Part shown: positions 1 through 6,650 of the stretch, piece after piece
Layout of the letters: every line of letters starts with the position of its first letter
Numbering within the stretch: position 1 is the first letter of the stretch
Source of the DNA: an uncultured Burkholderiales bacterium
GTDB taxonomy: Bacteria > Pseudomonadota > Gammaproteobacteria > Burkholderiales > Burkholderiaceae
Length of the DNA: 18,113 nt
NCBI GenBank assembly: GCA_903845315.1
Contig: CAIMWY010000351.1
Span: forward strand, 1-18,113
Direction: 5' to 3'
The notes under the pieces: model-generated
What the model was told of the DNA's origin: nothing
Database searches by the model: none
What the model saw: only the letters and a program-made list of their open reading frames with translations
Translations under genes and position numbers: made by a program

Positions 1-64
1 CCTGATTTTTCTGGTTGAGCAAGATGATGCCGACGTTGGGTCTGAACCCTTCTCGGTCAAGCAT
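1..64 (-). CDS. rppH: RNA pyrophosphohydrolase RppH, N-terminal fragment (cut by window edge)
   Basis: The reverse complement from the ATG at 64-62 reads MLDREGFRPNVGIILLNQKN and then leaves the window, so only about 21 codons are visible. This N-terminus, with its REGFRPNVGIIL block, is the characteristic start of Nudix-family RppH/NudH, which removes pyrophosphate from mRNA 5' ends and triggers decay. The catalytic Nudix box lies outside the window. A GAGG Shine-Dalgarno (complement of 72-75) sits 7 bases before the ATG and supports this start. The gene is divergent from proS, a common arrangement in Burkholderiales. The identification rests on this short block and gene order. Confidence 0.85.
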   Translation of the reverse strand, partial: MLDREGFRPNVGIILLNQKNQ

Positions 65-172
65 AATCAAACCTCAAATTTTTAAACTGAGTCCATTATG
101 CACAGTGCTGCTGTGCGCACCCTAGGACTCACCCTGATTCCCCTCTCACATTCTGTATTTATTTCTTCCGCC
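65..172. other. rppH/proS divergent intergenic region
   Basis: This 108-base gap must hold the promoters of rppH and proS. I see no convincing -35/-10 pair in either direction. It contains an AT-rich run at about 75-87, a small inverted repeat at 100-116 (GCACAG, 5-base loop, CTGTGC), and a TATTTA hexamer at 156-161 that could be a weak -10 just before the proS ATG. An in-frame ATG at 98 would extend ProRS by 25 residues, but that stretch does not resemble the family. Confidence 0.4.
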
Positions 173-1918
173 ATGAAAGCCTCTCAGTTCCTCATCTCCA
201 CCCTCAAAGAAGCCCCCGCTGACGCCGAAGTGGTGAGCCACAAACTCATGATGCGCGCGGGCTTGATCAAGAAGTTGGGCGCAGGCATTTACAACTACAT
301 GCCCATGGGCCTGCGTGTCATCCGCAAGGTCGAAGCCATCGTGCGCGACGAAATGAACCGTGCCGGCGCAGTTGAGCTCAGCATGCCCGTGGTTCAGCCC
401 TCCGAACTGTGGCAAGAGACTGGACGCTTCGAGAAGATGGGGCCTGAGTTGTTGCGCATCAAAGACCGCCATGGCCGCGACTTCGTGGTGCAACCCACCA
501 GCGAAGAAGTGGTGACCGACATCGCCCGTCAAGAGTTGCGCAGCTACAAACAGCTGCCAAAGAACTTCTACCAAATTCAAACCAAATTTCGCGATGAACG
601 TCGCCCCCGATTTGGCTTGATGCGCGGGCGTGAATTCATCATGAAGGATGCTTACAGCTTTGACCGTAACCCAAGCGCTGCCAAAGCCAGTTACCAAGTC
701 ATGGCACAGGCCTATCGCCAAATCTTTGACCGCTTTGGCCTGCAATACCGCGCCGTGGCCGCAGACAGCGGTGCCATTGGCGGCGACTTGAGCGAAGAGT
801 TTCAGGTCATTGCGGCCACGGGCGAAGACGCCATTGTCTATTGCCCCAGCAGCAGCTATGCCGCCAACATGGAAAAAGCCGAGGCCCTGGCACCCGCGCA
901 AGCCCGAGGTGCGGCCACGCAAGCACTCACCCAAACCGCCACGCCAGGCAAAAGCACTTGCGAAGACGTGGCTGCTTTGCTGAATGTGCCTTTAAACACC
1001 ACCGTTAAATCGCTGGTGTTGGCGACGGATACCCTCAATGACACAGGCGAAGTCGTCAAATCGCAAGTGTGGCTCTTGCTCTTGCGCGGCGACCATGACA
1101 TGAACGAAGTCAAAGTGGGCAAATTGCCGGGTTTTGAAGGCGGCTTGCGTTTTGCAACTGGCGCTGAAATTGACGAACACTTTGGTTGCAAGCCCGGCTA
1201 CTTGGGGCCCGTCAATTTAAAACAGCCTCTCAAAGTGGTGGCAGACCGCGACGTGGCCGTGATGAGCAACTGGGTGTGTGGTGCGAACGAGGTGGACTTT
1301 CACAACACCGGCGTCAACTGGGGCCGTGACCTCCCCGAGCCCGACCTCGTGGCCGACCTGCGCAACGTGGTAGCGGGCGACCCCTCGCCTGACGGCCAAG
1401 GCGTGTTGGCCATTGAACGGGGCATCGAAGTGGGCCACATCTTCTACTTAGGCACCAAATACAGCCAAGCCATGAACGCCACTTTCCTGGATGAAACCGG
1501 CAAACCACAGTTCATGGAAATGGGTTGCTACGGCATTGGCATCACCCGCTTGCCAGCGGCGGCCATTGAACAAAACCATGACGAACGAGGCATCATTTGG
1601 CCCGATGCCATCGCCCCCTTCACCGTGGTCATTTGTCCCATTGGCATGGACCGCAGCGCAGACGTCAAAGCGGCAGCTGAACAGCTCTATGCAGACCTCA
1701 TGACCGCAGGCGTGGACGTTATCTTGGACGACCGTGGCGAGCGCCCTGGTGCCATGTTTGCCGACTGGGAACTCATTGGCGTGCCGCATCGCGTCACCAT
1801 CGGCGACAAAGGCCTCAAAGACGGCTTGGTGGAATACCAACACCGCCGTGATCCTGAGGCCGCCAAAGTGCCTGCCGCTGATGTGCTGGCCTTTGTGAAG
1901 GCTAAGCTCAGCCTGTGA
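173..1918 (+). CDS. proS: Proline--tRNA ligase (bacterial type, with editing insertion)
   Basis: Class II aminoacyl-tRNA synthetase that charges tRNA(Pro) with proline in the cytoplasm; 581 residues, normal for the bacterial form. Start chosen at ATG 173 ([19 protein letters not shown]), the conserved beta-proteobacterial N-terminus; the in-frame ATG at 98 adds 25 residues unlike the family. Visible parts are motif 2 ([17 protein letters not shown], roughly residues 140-156), a YbaK-like editing insertion (about 225-410) that removes mischarged Ala, motif 3 ([17 protein letters not shown]), and the C-terminal anticodon-binding domain with [20 protein letters not shown]. The insertion carries TTVKSLVLA with Lys at residue 279, the same number as the Lys279 known to matter for editing in the E. 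coli enzyme. No clear Shine-Dalgarno precedes ATG 173. The stop overlaps the next gene by 4 bases. Confidence 0.96.
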   Translation: MKASQFLISTLKEAPADAEVVSHKLMMRAGLIKKLGAGIYNYMPMGLRVIRKVEAIVRDEMNRAGAVELSMPVVQPSELWQETGRFEKMGPELLRIKDRHGRDFVVQPTSEEVVTDIARQELRSYKQLPKNFYQIQTKFRDERRPRFGLMRGREFIMKDAYSFDRNPSAAKASYQVMAQAYRQIFDRFGLQYRAVAADSGAIGGDLSEEFQVIAATGEDAIVYCPSSSYAANMEKAEALAPAQARGAATQALTQTATPGKSTCEDVAALLNVPLNTTVKSLVLATDTLNDTGEVVKSQVWLLLLRGDHDMNEVKVGKLPGFEGGLRFATGAEIDEHFGCKPGYLGPVNLKQPLKVVADRDVAVMSNWVCGANEVDFHNTGVNWGRDLPEPDLVADLRNVVAGDPSPDGQGVLAIERGIEVGHIFYLGTKYSQAMNATFLDETGKPQFMEMGCYGIGITRLPAAAIEQNHDERGIIWPDAIAPFTVVICPIGMDRSADVKAAAEQLYADLMTAGVDVILDDRGERPGAMFADWELIGVPHRVTIGDKGLKDGLVEYQHRRDPEAAKVPAADVLAFVKAKLSL

Positions 1919-2613
1919 AACGCAACGTGCCTGTCGCTGTCTGGATGCGTCAGTCACTCTTGGGATTGTTGTGCGCTTTGACTGCGTGCTGGGCCTCGGC
2001 CGGCCCCCAGCGCGAAGAACCGCTGGCTGATGCTGTTCGTTCTGCTTTAAGTGCGGCTATCGCGCAGCAAGGCCCGCCCGAGCTGGTGCATGCCGACGCG
2101 CAGTCAGAGCAAGCCTTTGCGGCTTGGCTAGGGCACACCCAAGGCATGTTGCGACAACGCCTGCGCCCAAGAGGCCAGCCCGGTTCGCGCGCACAGGCAG
2201 ACGCGGTACGCACAACGCCCGCACCCGGCCATGAACTTGATGCCGACAGCTTGCAGAGTGAGTTTTTGCATACCGTCTGGTACGAGAGCCAGCGCGCAGG
2301 CCTCGACCCAGCCTTGGTGCTGGGGCTGATTCAGGTGGAGAGTGGATTCAGAAAATTTGCCATCAGCAGCGCAGGCGCGCGCGGCTACATGCAGGTGATG
2401 CCGTTTTGGACGCATGTGCTGTCAGACGGCGATACCAGCCAGCTGTTTCATGCTCAGGCGAATGTGCGCTTTGGTTGCGTGATCTTGCGTCACTACCTCA
2501 ACTTGGAGCGTGGCGATTGGGTGCTGGCGCTCGGGCGCTACAACGGCAGCCGTGGGCAAAGCGCTTACCCCACGGCAGTGCTCTCAGCCAGCAAGGCCTG
2601 GCGACCTCGCTAG
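1915..2613 (+). CDS. Lytic transglycosylase, SLT domain, secreted or lipoprotein
   Basis: Predicted to cleave peptidoglycan glycan strands in the periplasm, leaving 1,6-anhydromuramoyl ends. The soluble-lytic-transglycosylase fold occupies about residues 110-225: [13 protein letters not shown] with the likely catalytic Glu142, then [24 protein letters not shown] and ALGRYNGS. The N-terminus has a hydrophobic segment ([16 protein letters not shown]) that fits type I cleavage after ASA, but LTAC also matches a lipobox (Cys25). The start is uncertain. GTG 1915 gives 232 residues and a 4-base overlap with the proS stop (GTGA), with a weak GAAGG 13 bases upstream; ATG 1945 gives 222 residues and a more compact signal peptide. 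It ends 13 bases from the convergent grxD. I cannot assign a specific Mlt/Slt family name. Confidence 0.85.
   Translation: MKRNVPVAVWMRQSLLGLLCALTACWASAGPQREEPLADAVRSALSAAIAQQGPPELVHADAQSEQAFAAWLGHTQGMLRQRLRPRGQPGSRAQADAVRTTPAPGHELDADSLQSEFLHTVWYESQRAGLDPALVLGLIQVESGFRKFAISSAGARGYMQVMPFWTHVLSDGDTSQLFHAQANVRFGCVILRHYLNLERGDWVLALGRYNGSRGQSAYPTAVLSASKAWRPR
2549..2576. repeat. 8-bp inverted repeat inside the 3' end of the lytic transglycosylase gene
   Basis: GCCGTGGG (2549-2556) is perfectly complementary to CCCACGGC (2569-2576), with a 12-base loop that itself holds the palindrome AAGCGCTT. There is no T-run on either side, so it is not a canonical intrinsic terminator. It lies 37 bases before the stop codon and about 50 bases downstream of the grxD stop on the other strand. 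Confidence 0.45.
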
Positions 2614-2626
2614 CAGGATGGGTGTT

Positions 2627-2944
2627 TTAGCCGTTCAAGGCCTTGGCCAGCTCGCCGGACTCATACATCTCCATCATGATGTCTGAGCCACCGATGAACT
2701 CGCCCTTGACATACAGCTGTGGAATGGTCGGCCAATTGCTGTATTCCTTGATGCCTTGGCGAATCTCGGCGTCATCCAGCACGTTCACGGTTTTGATGGC
2801 TTTGGGCTCGACGCCACAGGCCTTCAAAACTTGAATCGCACGGCCCGAGAAGCCGCACATGGGGAAGCTTGCGCTGCCTTTCATGAACAGCAGCACCTCG
2901 TTGCCCTTGACCAACTCATCAATGCGTTGTTGTACTTCACTCAT
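2627..2944 (-). CDS. grxD: Monothiol glutaredoxin Grx4/GrxD family
   Basis: CGFS-type monothiol glutaredoxin, 105 residues, the usual single-domain length. The family binds a glutathione-ligated [2Fe-2S] cluster as a dimer and works in Fe-S cluster trafficking in the cytoplasm. The active-site CGFS is at residues 30-33, preceded by LLFMKGSASFPM; the glutathione-binding WPTIPQLYVKGEFIGGSDI block follows at about 70-88. The start is supported by a strong GGAGG Shine-Dalgarno (complement of 2951-2955) 6 bases upstream of the ATG. It is the last gene of the hemA-prfA-prmC-grxD series, 25 bases after prmC. The gene ends tail to tail with the transglycosylase with only 13 bases between, and no T-rich terminator hairpin is visible there. 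Confidence 0.95.
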   Translation of the reverse strand: MSEVQQRIDELVKGNEVLLFMKGSASFPMCGFSGRAIQVLKACGVEPKAIKTVNVLDDAEIRQGIKEYSNWPTIPQLYVKGEFIGGSDIMMEMYESGELAKALNG

Positions 2945-2969
2945 CGTCGCCCTCCAAACTAAAAGCAGA

Positions 2970-3839
2970 TTATTTCATTGTCGCCGAGCGCCCGCCGGTG
3001 CAGCGCAAGATGCCCGCAAGGTCCGGACGGCTTTGCACCTGTTCAAACCCAGCGTTAAGCAACAGATCATGCACGGCCAGCGCTTGGTCAAAGCCGTGCT
3101 CTAACAGCAGCCAGCCGCCGGGTCGAAGATGTGACCCCGCTTGTTGCACGATCTCTCTAATGTCGTTCAAACCGTCGGGACCTGCGGCCAAAGCCTGCAA
3201 GGGCTCATGCTGCAAGGTTTGCAAGTGCGGGTCATTTTCTGCCACATAAGGTGGGTTGGACACGATGGCGTCAAACTGTGCGTCGCCCAGCGGTGCACAC
3301 CACGAGCCCTGGCGCCATGTGATGGCCAAGTCCAGTCGTTCGGCATTGGCCAGTGCCACGGCCAGCGCGTCAGCGCTCAGGTCAACCGCCCAGACCTGGG
3401 CCTCGGGGCGGTTGTGTTTCAGTCCCAAGGCAATGGCGCCGCTGCCTGTGCCCAGGTCCACCACTTGCGGTGAGGGAACATCGGCCAAGCAGCTCAAGGC
3501 CCATTCCACCAGCAACTCGGTGTCCGGGCGGGGGTCGAGCACACGCGCATCCACCAGAAGAGGAAGGCCAAAAAATTCTTTTTGCCCGGTGATGTAGGCC
3601 ACCGGTTCATGCGCCAAGCGTCGTGTCACCTGCGCTTGAAAAGCAAAATTCTGCTGCGGGGCAAGGGTGTCGCAGCTGTGGCTGAGCAGCCAAGCGCGGT
3701 CATGCAGGGCGCGGCCCACGCTGTGCAGCAGCAAAACTTGGGCTTCTAAGCGGGTCACGCCTTGTTGTAGCGCCCAATGCAAAGCAGCCTGCACGGTGGC
3801 AGGGGGTTGAGCCGTGAGCGGTGCTTGAAGCTGCGTCAT
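2970..3839 (-). CDS. prmC: Peptide chain release factor N5-glutamine methyltransferase (PrmC/HemK)
   Basis: S-adenosylmethionine-dependent enzyme that methylates the Gln of the GGQ motif in release factors RF1 and RF2, raising termination efficiency. It has 289 residues, normal length. The N-terminal helical substrate-binding domain spans about residues 1-85, ending near [18 protein letters not shown]. The Rossmann methyltransferase domain follows, with motif [16 protein letters not shown] and the diagnostic NPPY at residues 195-198. Its ATG overlaps the prfA stop by 4 bases (ATGA, 3836-3839), so it is probably translationally coupled to its own substrate RF1. The prfA-prmC pairing after hemA matches E. 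coli and strengthens the call. Confidence 0.95.
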   Translation of the reverse strand: MTQLQAPLTAQPPATVQAALHWALQQGVTRLEAQVLLLHSVGRALHDRAWLLSHSCDTLAPQQNFAFQAQVTRRLAHEPVAYITGQKEFFGLPLLVDARVLDPRPDTELLVEWALSCLADVPSPQVVDLGTGSGAIALGLKHNRPEAQVWAVDLSADALAVALANAERLDLAITWRQGSWCAPLGDAQFDAIVSNPPYVAENDPHLQTLQHEPLQALAAGPDGLNDIREIVQQAGSHLRPGGWLLLEHGFDQALAVHDLLLNAGFEQVQSRPDLAGILRCTGGRSATMK

Positions 3840-4945
3840 GCGTAGCCGGGGTCCAGCGCTTGCAGTTGCTCGGCTTCATGGGCGTGCCGTAAGGCTTGCA
3901 GGGGTTCGGTCAGATCGCCCTCCATGATCAGGTTGAGCTTGTACAGCGTCAGGTTGATGCGGTGGTCGCTCCATCGCCCCTGCGGAAAGTTGTAGGTACG
4001 AATGCGGTCGCTGCGGTCACCACTGCCAATCAAGCCTTTGCGCAAAGCGGCGTCTTTGGCGGCTCGCTCGCTGCGTTCTTTTTCTTGGATACGTGCGGTC
4101 AACACCCTCAGGGCCTGGGCTTTGTTGCTGTGCTGGCTGCGTCCGTCTTGGCATTCGGCCACGATGCCAGTGGGTAAGTGGGTGATGCGCACCGCCGAAT
4201 CGGTCTTGTTGATGTGCTGGCCACCCGCACCGCTGGCGCGGTAGGTGTCGATTCGCAGGTCTGCCGGGTTGATCTTGACCGCTTGTGCCTCATCGGGCTC
4301 GGGCATCACCGCCACCGTGCAGGCGCTGGTGTGGATGCGGCCTTGGGTTTCGGTAGCGGGTACGCGTTGCACGCGGTGGCCGCCAGATTCGAATTTAAGC
4401 TGCCCGTAAACACCGTCTGTCCCGCTGGTGCTCTCCAGCCTCACCACCACTTCTTTGTAGCCGCCCAAGTCGCTGGGTGACTCGCTCACCAGTTCGGTGC
4501 GCCAGCCCTGACGCTCGGCATAGCGGGTGTACATGCGTAACAAGTCGGCCGCAAACAAGGCCGACTCATCGCCGCCTGTGCCCGCGCGGATTTCCAAAAA
4601 TGCGGGGCGTGCGTCATCCGGGTCTTTGGGCAGCAGCATGCGCTGCAACTCGGTTTCCAGCTGGACCAGCTCGGCTTGGGCGTGGGCAACTTCTTCATCT
4701 GCCATGGCCCGCATCTCGGGCTCATCGCCACCATCTTGCAGCATCTGCTGCGCCGCTTGCAGGTCTGATTCACGCTGTTGGTAGCGCGCATAACGGCCGG
4801 CGGTTGCCGTGACATCGGTGTGCTCGCGTGACAAAGCCAAGAACTGGGTCATGTCCTTCATGATGTCTTCGCGTGACAACAAAAAGTCCAGCTCGGCCAG
4901 GCGTTGGGCGTAGCGCTCGAGTTGAGCGCGCAGAAAAGCTTTCAT
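3836..4945 (-). CDS. prfA: Peptide chain release factor 1 (RF1)
   Basis: Recognises UAA and UAG stop codons in the ribosomal A site and triggers peptide release; 369 residues. Start chosen at ATG 4945 ([20 protein letters not shown]), the usual RF1 N-terminus; an in-frame TTG at 4951 would add two residues. The GGQ catalytic tripeptide is at residues 241-243 in [19 protein letters not shown]. The RF1 codon-recognition PxT motif is seen as PAT in [18 protein letters not shown], which separates it from RF2 (SPF). No strong Shine-Dalgarno precedes the ATG. Two bases upstream is the stop of a possible 22-codon ORF that links it to hemA, so initiation may depend on upstream translation. It overlaps prmC by 4 bases. 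Confidence 0.97.
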   Translation of the reverse strand: MKAFLRAQLERYAQRLAELDFLLSREDIMKDMTQFLALSREHTDVTATAGRYARYQQRESDLQAAQQMLQDGGDEPEMRAMADEEVAHAQAELVQLETELQRMLLPKDPDDARPAFLEIRAGTGGDESALFAADLLRMYTRYAERQGWRTELVSESPSDLGGYKEVVVRLESTSGTDGVYGQLKFESGGHRVQRVPATETQGRIHTSACTVAVMPEPDEAQAVKINPADLRIDTYRASGAGGQHINKTDSAVRITHLPTGIVAECQDGRSQHSNKAQALRVLTARIQEKERSERAAKDAALRKGLIGSGDRSDRIRTYNFPQGRWSDHRINLTLYKLNLIMEGDLTEPLQALRHAHEAEQLQALDPGYA

Positions 4946-4947
4946 GT

Positions 4948-5016
4948 TCAAAGCTCGCGCTGGGTCAAGCCAAGCAAGGGCAGCAACACCACGCGATGCT
5001 CAAGGTGCGCGTTCAT
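4948..5016 (-). CDS. Possible 22-residue coupling ORF between hemA and prfA
   Basis: This small ORF runs from an ATG overlapping the hemA stop (ATGA, 5016-5013) to a TGA at 4950-4948, two bases before the prfA ATG. The product would be 22 residues, with a basic/acidic N-terminus (MNAHLEHR), a short hydrophobic core (VVLLPLLGL) and a TQREL end. I recognise no family. The fit at both ends is what makes it notable: without it, hemA and prfA are separated by 67 untranslated bases in an otherwise tightly packed operon. Neither it nor prfA has a strong Shine-Dalgarno, which fits termination-reinitiation. It could equally be a chance open frame; no homology evidence is available here. Confidence 0.3.
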   Translation of the reverse strand: MNAHLEHRVVLLPLLGLTQREL

Positions 5017-6272
5017 GGTTTGCTGCGCAAAAAGAAATGTTCAATCGCATGGCGCGCTTGTTCACGTGCTTTGAGGTCGCTGGCATGCAACTCAGCCATG
5101 GCGCCATGGAGCATTTTTTGGGTCAAGCCACGCGATAGGGCTTCAAGCACCACGTCCACGGCGTCGCCCTTGGCTAGCAGCTTGCGGGCACGAGCCAATT
5201 CGGCATGACGCCAGGCTTCGGTTTGGGCGTTGAGTTGTTGAATCAGCGGCACGTTGCTGCGCTGCTCCAACCAATGGACAAAGTTTTGTACACCCACGTC
5301 GATGATGGCTTCGGCCTGTGCCACCGCCGCCTGACGGTTGGCTTGGCCGGTTTGCACGACTTCTGACAAATCGTCCACGGTGTAGAGGTAGACGTCTTCC
5401 AGCGACTTCACCTCAGGCTCGATGTCGCGTGGCACGGCCAAGTCGACCATGAACATGGGGCGGTGCTTGCGTTGTCGCAGTGCGCGTTCTACGGCCCCCA
5501 AGCCAATCAAGGGCAGGGTGCTGGCTGTGCAACTGACGACGATGTCAAACTCATGCAAGCGTTGTGGCAGGTCTGACAGGCGCATCACCTCGCCGCCAAA
5601 TTGCAAGGCCAGTTTTTCACCGCGCTCCAAGGTGCGGTTGGCAATTGCCAAGGTTTTGGGCTGTTTGGCCGCGAAGTGGGTCGCGCACAGCTCAACCATT
5701 TCGCCGGCACCCACAAACAACACTTTGGTTTGGGCCAGGTCTTCAAACAGTTGGCCAGCCAAGTGCACGGCAGCTGCAGCCATGCTGATGGAATGGGCGC
5801 CAATTTCTGTCGAGCTGCGCACTTCTTTAGCCACAGCAAAAGTGCGCTGGAACAGTTGATTCAGGGTGGTGCCCAAGGCGCCAGCTTCAGAGGCGGCACG
5901 CACCGCGTCCTTCATTTGCCCAAGAATTTGTGGCTCGCCCAAGACCATGGAATCCAAGCCGCTGGCCACGCGAAAAGCGTGGCGCGCCGCTTCGCTCTCA
6001 GATAGCTCATAGGTATGTCCAAGCAAGGCGTCCATCGGCACGCCGCCCGACTGTGCCAGCCAAGCCAATGTCTGTTGCATTTGGTTGTGCGAGCCGGCTC
6101 CGTAGATCTCGGTGCGGTTGCAGGTGGACAAAATCGCCACCTCAGTGTCGCCTGTGAAGGTGCTGCGCAGCGTGGTGAGGCTGGGCCCCATTTGGTCGAC
6201 CGCAAATGCAAATCGACCCCGCAGGTCGAGCGGAGCTGTGTTGTGATTGAGGCCAAGAGCCCAGACTGCCAT
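5013..6272 (-). CDS. hemA: Glutamyl-tRNA reductase
   Basis: NADPH-dependent reductase converting glutamyl-tRNA(Glu) to glutamate-1-semialdehyde, the committed C5-pathway step to 5-aminolevulinate, heme and siroheme; 419 residues. The N-terminal catalytic domain carries [17 protein letters not shown] and the nucleophilic Cys51 in [24 protein letters not shown] and the FAVAKEVRS region follow. The NADPH-binding Rossmann domain shows VLFVGAGEM with glycines at 188 and 190, and the C-terminal helical dimerisation domain runs from about 315. The ATG at 6272 has no visible Shine-Dalgarno, and a perfect TATAAT lies on the same strand only 8-14 bases upstream, so the mRNA may be nearly leaderless. 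It heads the prfA-prmC-grxD series, as in many proteobacteria. That placement couples heme synthesis to translation genes. Confidence 0.97.
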   Translation of the reverse strand: MAVWALGLNHNTAPLDLRGRFAFAVDQMGPSLTTLRSTFTGDTEVAILSTCNRTEIYGAGSHNQMQQTLAWLAQSGGVPMDALLGHTYELSESEAARHAFRVASGLDSMVLGEPQILGQMKDAVRAASEAGALGTTLNQLFQRTFAVAKEVRSSTEIGAHSISMAAAAVHLAGQLFEDLAQTKVLFVGAGEMVELCATHFAAKQPKTLAIANRTLERGEKLALQFGGEVMRLSDLPQRLHEFDIVVSCTASTLPLIGLGAVERALRQRKHRPMFMVDLAVPRDIEPEVKSLEDVYLYTVDDLSEVVQTGQANRQAAVAQAEAIIDVGVQNFVHWLEQRSNVPLIQQLNAQTEAWRHAELARARKLLAKGDAVDVVLEALSRGLTQKMLHGAMAELHASDLKAREQARHAIEHFFLRSKP

Positions 6273-6296
6273 AACTGTCGATTATAAAATTTACCG
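6273..6296. promoter_or_regulatory. 24-base divergent gap with overlapping -10 elements on both strands
   Basis: The sequence ATTATAAAAT at 6281-6290 contains TATAAT on the minus strand (6286-6281) and TATAAA on the plus strand (6283-6288). A start 6-8 bases beyond each -10 would place both transcription starts within a few bases of the hemA ATG (6272) and the hypothetical ATG (6297). I find no good -35 at 16-18 bases for either, and no Shine-Dalgarno for either gene. The true promoters may instead lie inside the opposite coding regions. Confidence 0.4.
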
Positions 6297-6581
6297 ATGA
6301 GCCCTTACGAGCAACTGTTTCACGCCCTCAATTTCATGGCGCCAGCGTGGTGTCTGGCACTGCTGTGTGCCGTCTGTGCGCGCGCCATGGGGCCCTTGGG
6401 CCTACCCAGAGCCCCTTGGTCTATGCGCGCACAAGTGCTGGTCAACGGTCTGCTAGGTGTGGCCGTGTTGCTGGGCGGGCTGGCCCTGTGGGGTGTGGAC
6501 GGCAAGATGGCCACCTGGGGCGCCTTGGCGTTAGTGTCTGCTTCCTGCCAATGGCTGATGTGCCAAGCCTGGCGCCGCTGA
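6297..6581 (+). CDS. Small hypothetical membrane protein
   Basis: 94 residues, not recognised as a named family. Three hydrophobic segments are visible at about residues 13-32 (FMAPAWCLALLCAVCARAM), 46-66 (VLVNGLLGVAVLLGGLALWGV) and 71-90 (MATWGALALVSASCQWLMCQ), so it is probably an inner-membrane protein with three short helices and a polar MSPYEQLFHALN start. It is divergent from hemA with 24 bases between and lies 69 bases upstream of the large oxidoreductase on the same strand. The ATG at 6297 has no Shine-Dalgarno; the next in-frame ATG (6336) would remove only the polar head. The reading frame fills the space between two well-supported genes with membrane-like composition, which favours it being real. 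Function unknown. Confidence 0.65.
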   Translation: MSPYEQLFHALNFMAPAWCLALLCAVCARAMGPLGLPRAPWSMRAQVLVNGLLGVAVLLGGLALWGVDGKMATWGALALVSASCQWLMCQAWRR

Positions 6582-6593
6582 ATGGCGCACAAG

Positions 6594-6617
6594 CCGTAGG
6601 GCTGTGGTGCCCTGCGG
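6594..6617 (+). repeat. 9-bp hairpin in the leader of the large oxidoreductase gene
   Basis: CCGTAGGGC (6594-6602) pairs with GCCCTGCGG (6609-6617), eight Watson-Crick pairs plus one G-T wobble, around a 6-base loop. It ends 33 bases before the ATG at 6651. There is no following T-run, so a classical terminator is unlikely. It may be an mRNA hairpin, an attenuating structure or an operator. Confidence 0.45.
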
Positions 6618-6650
6618 TAACATTCAAACCCCTCTCGCGCACCCTCCAAA

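Noticed and set aside
98..172. Extended ProRS N-terminus from ATG 98
   Set aside because: The 25 extra residues do not resemble ProRS, whose conserved start is MKAS... at 173.
146..934. 262-codon minus-strand open frame antisense to proS
   Set aside because: Antisense shadow of class II synthetase motifs; no domain, no ribosome site.
4946..4951. TTG start for prfA at 4951
   Set aside because: ATG 4945 gives the standard RF1 N-terminus and sits 2 bases after the upstream small-ORF stop.
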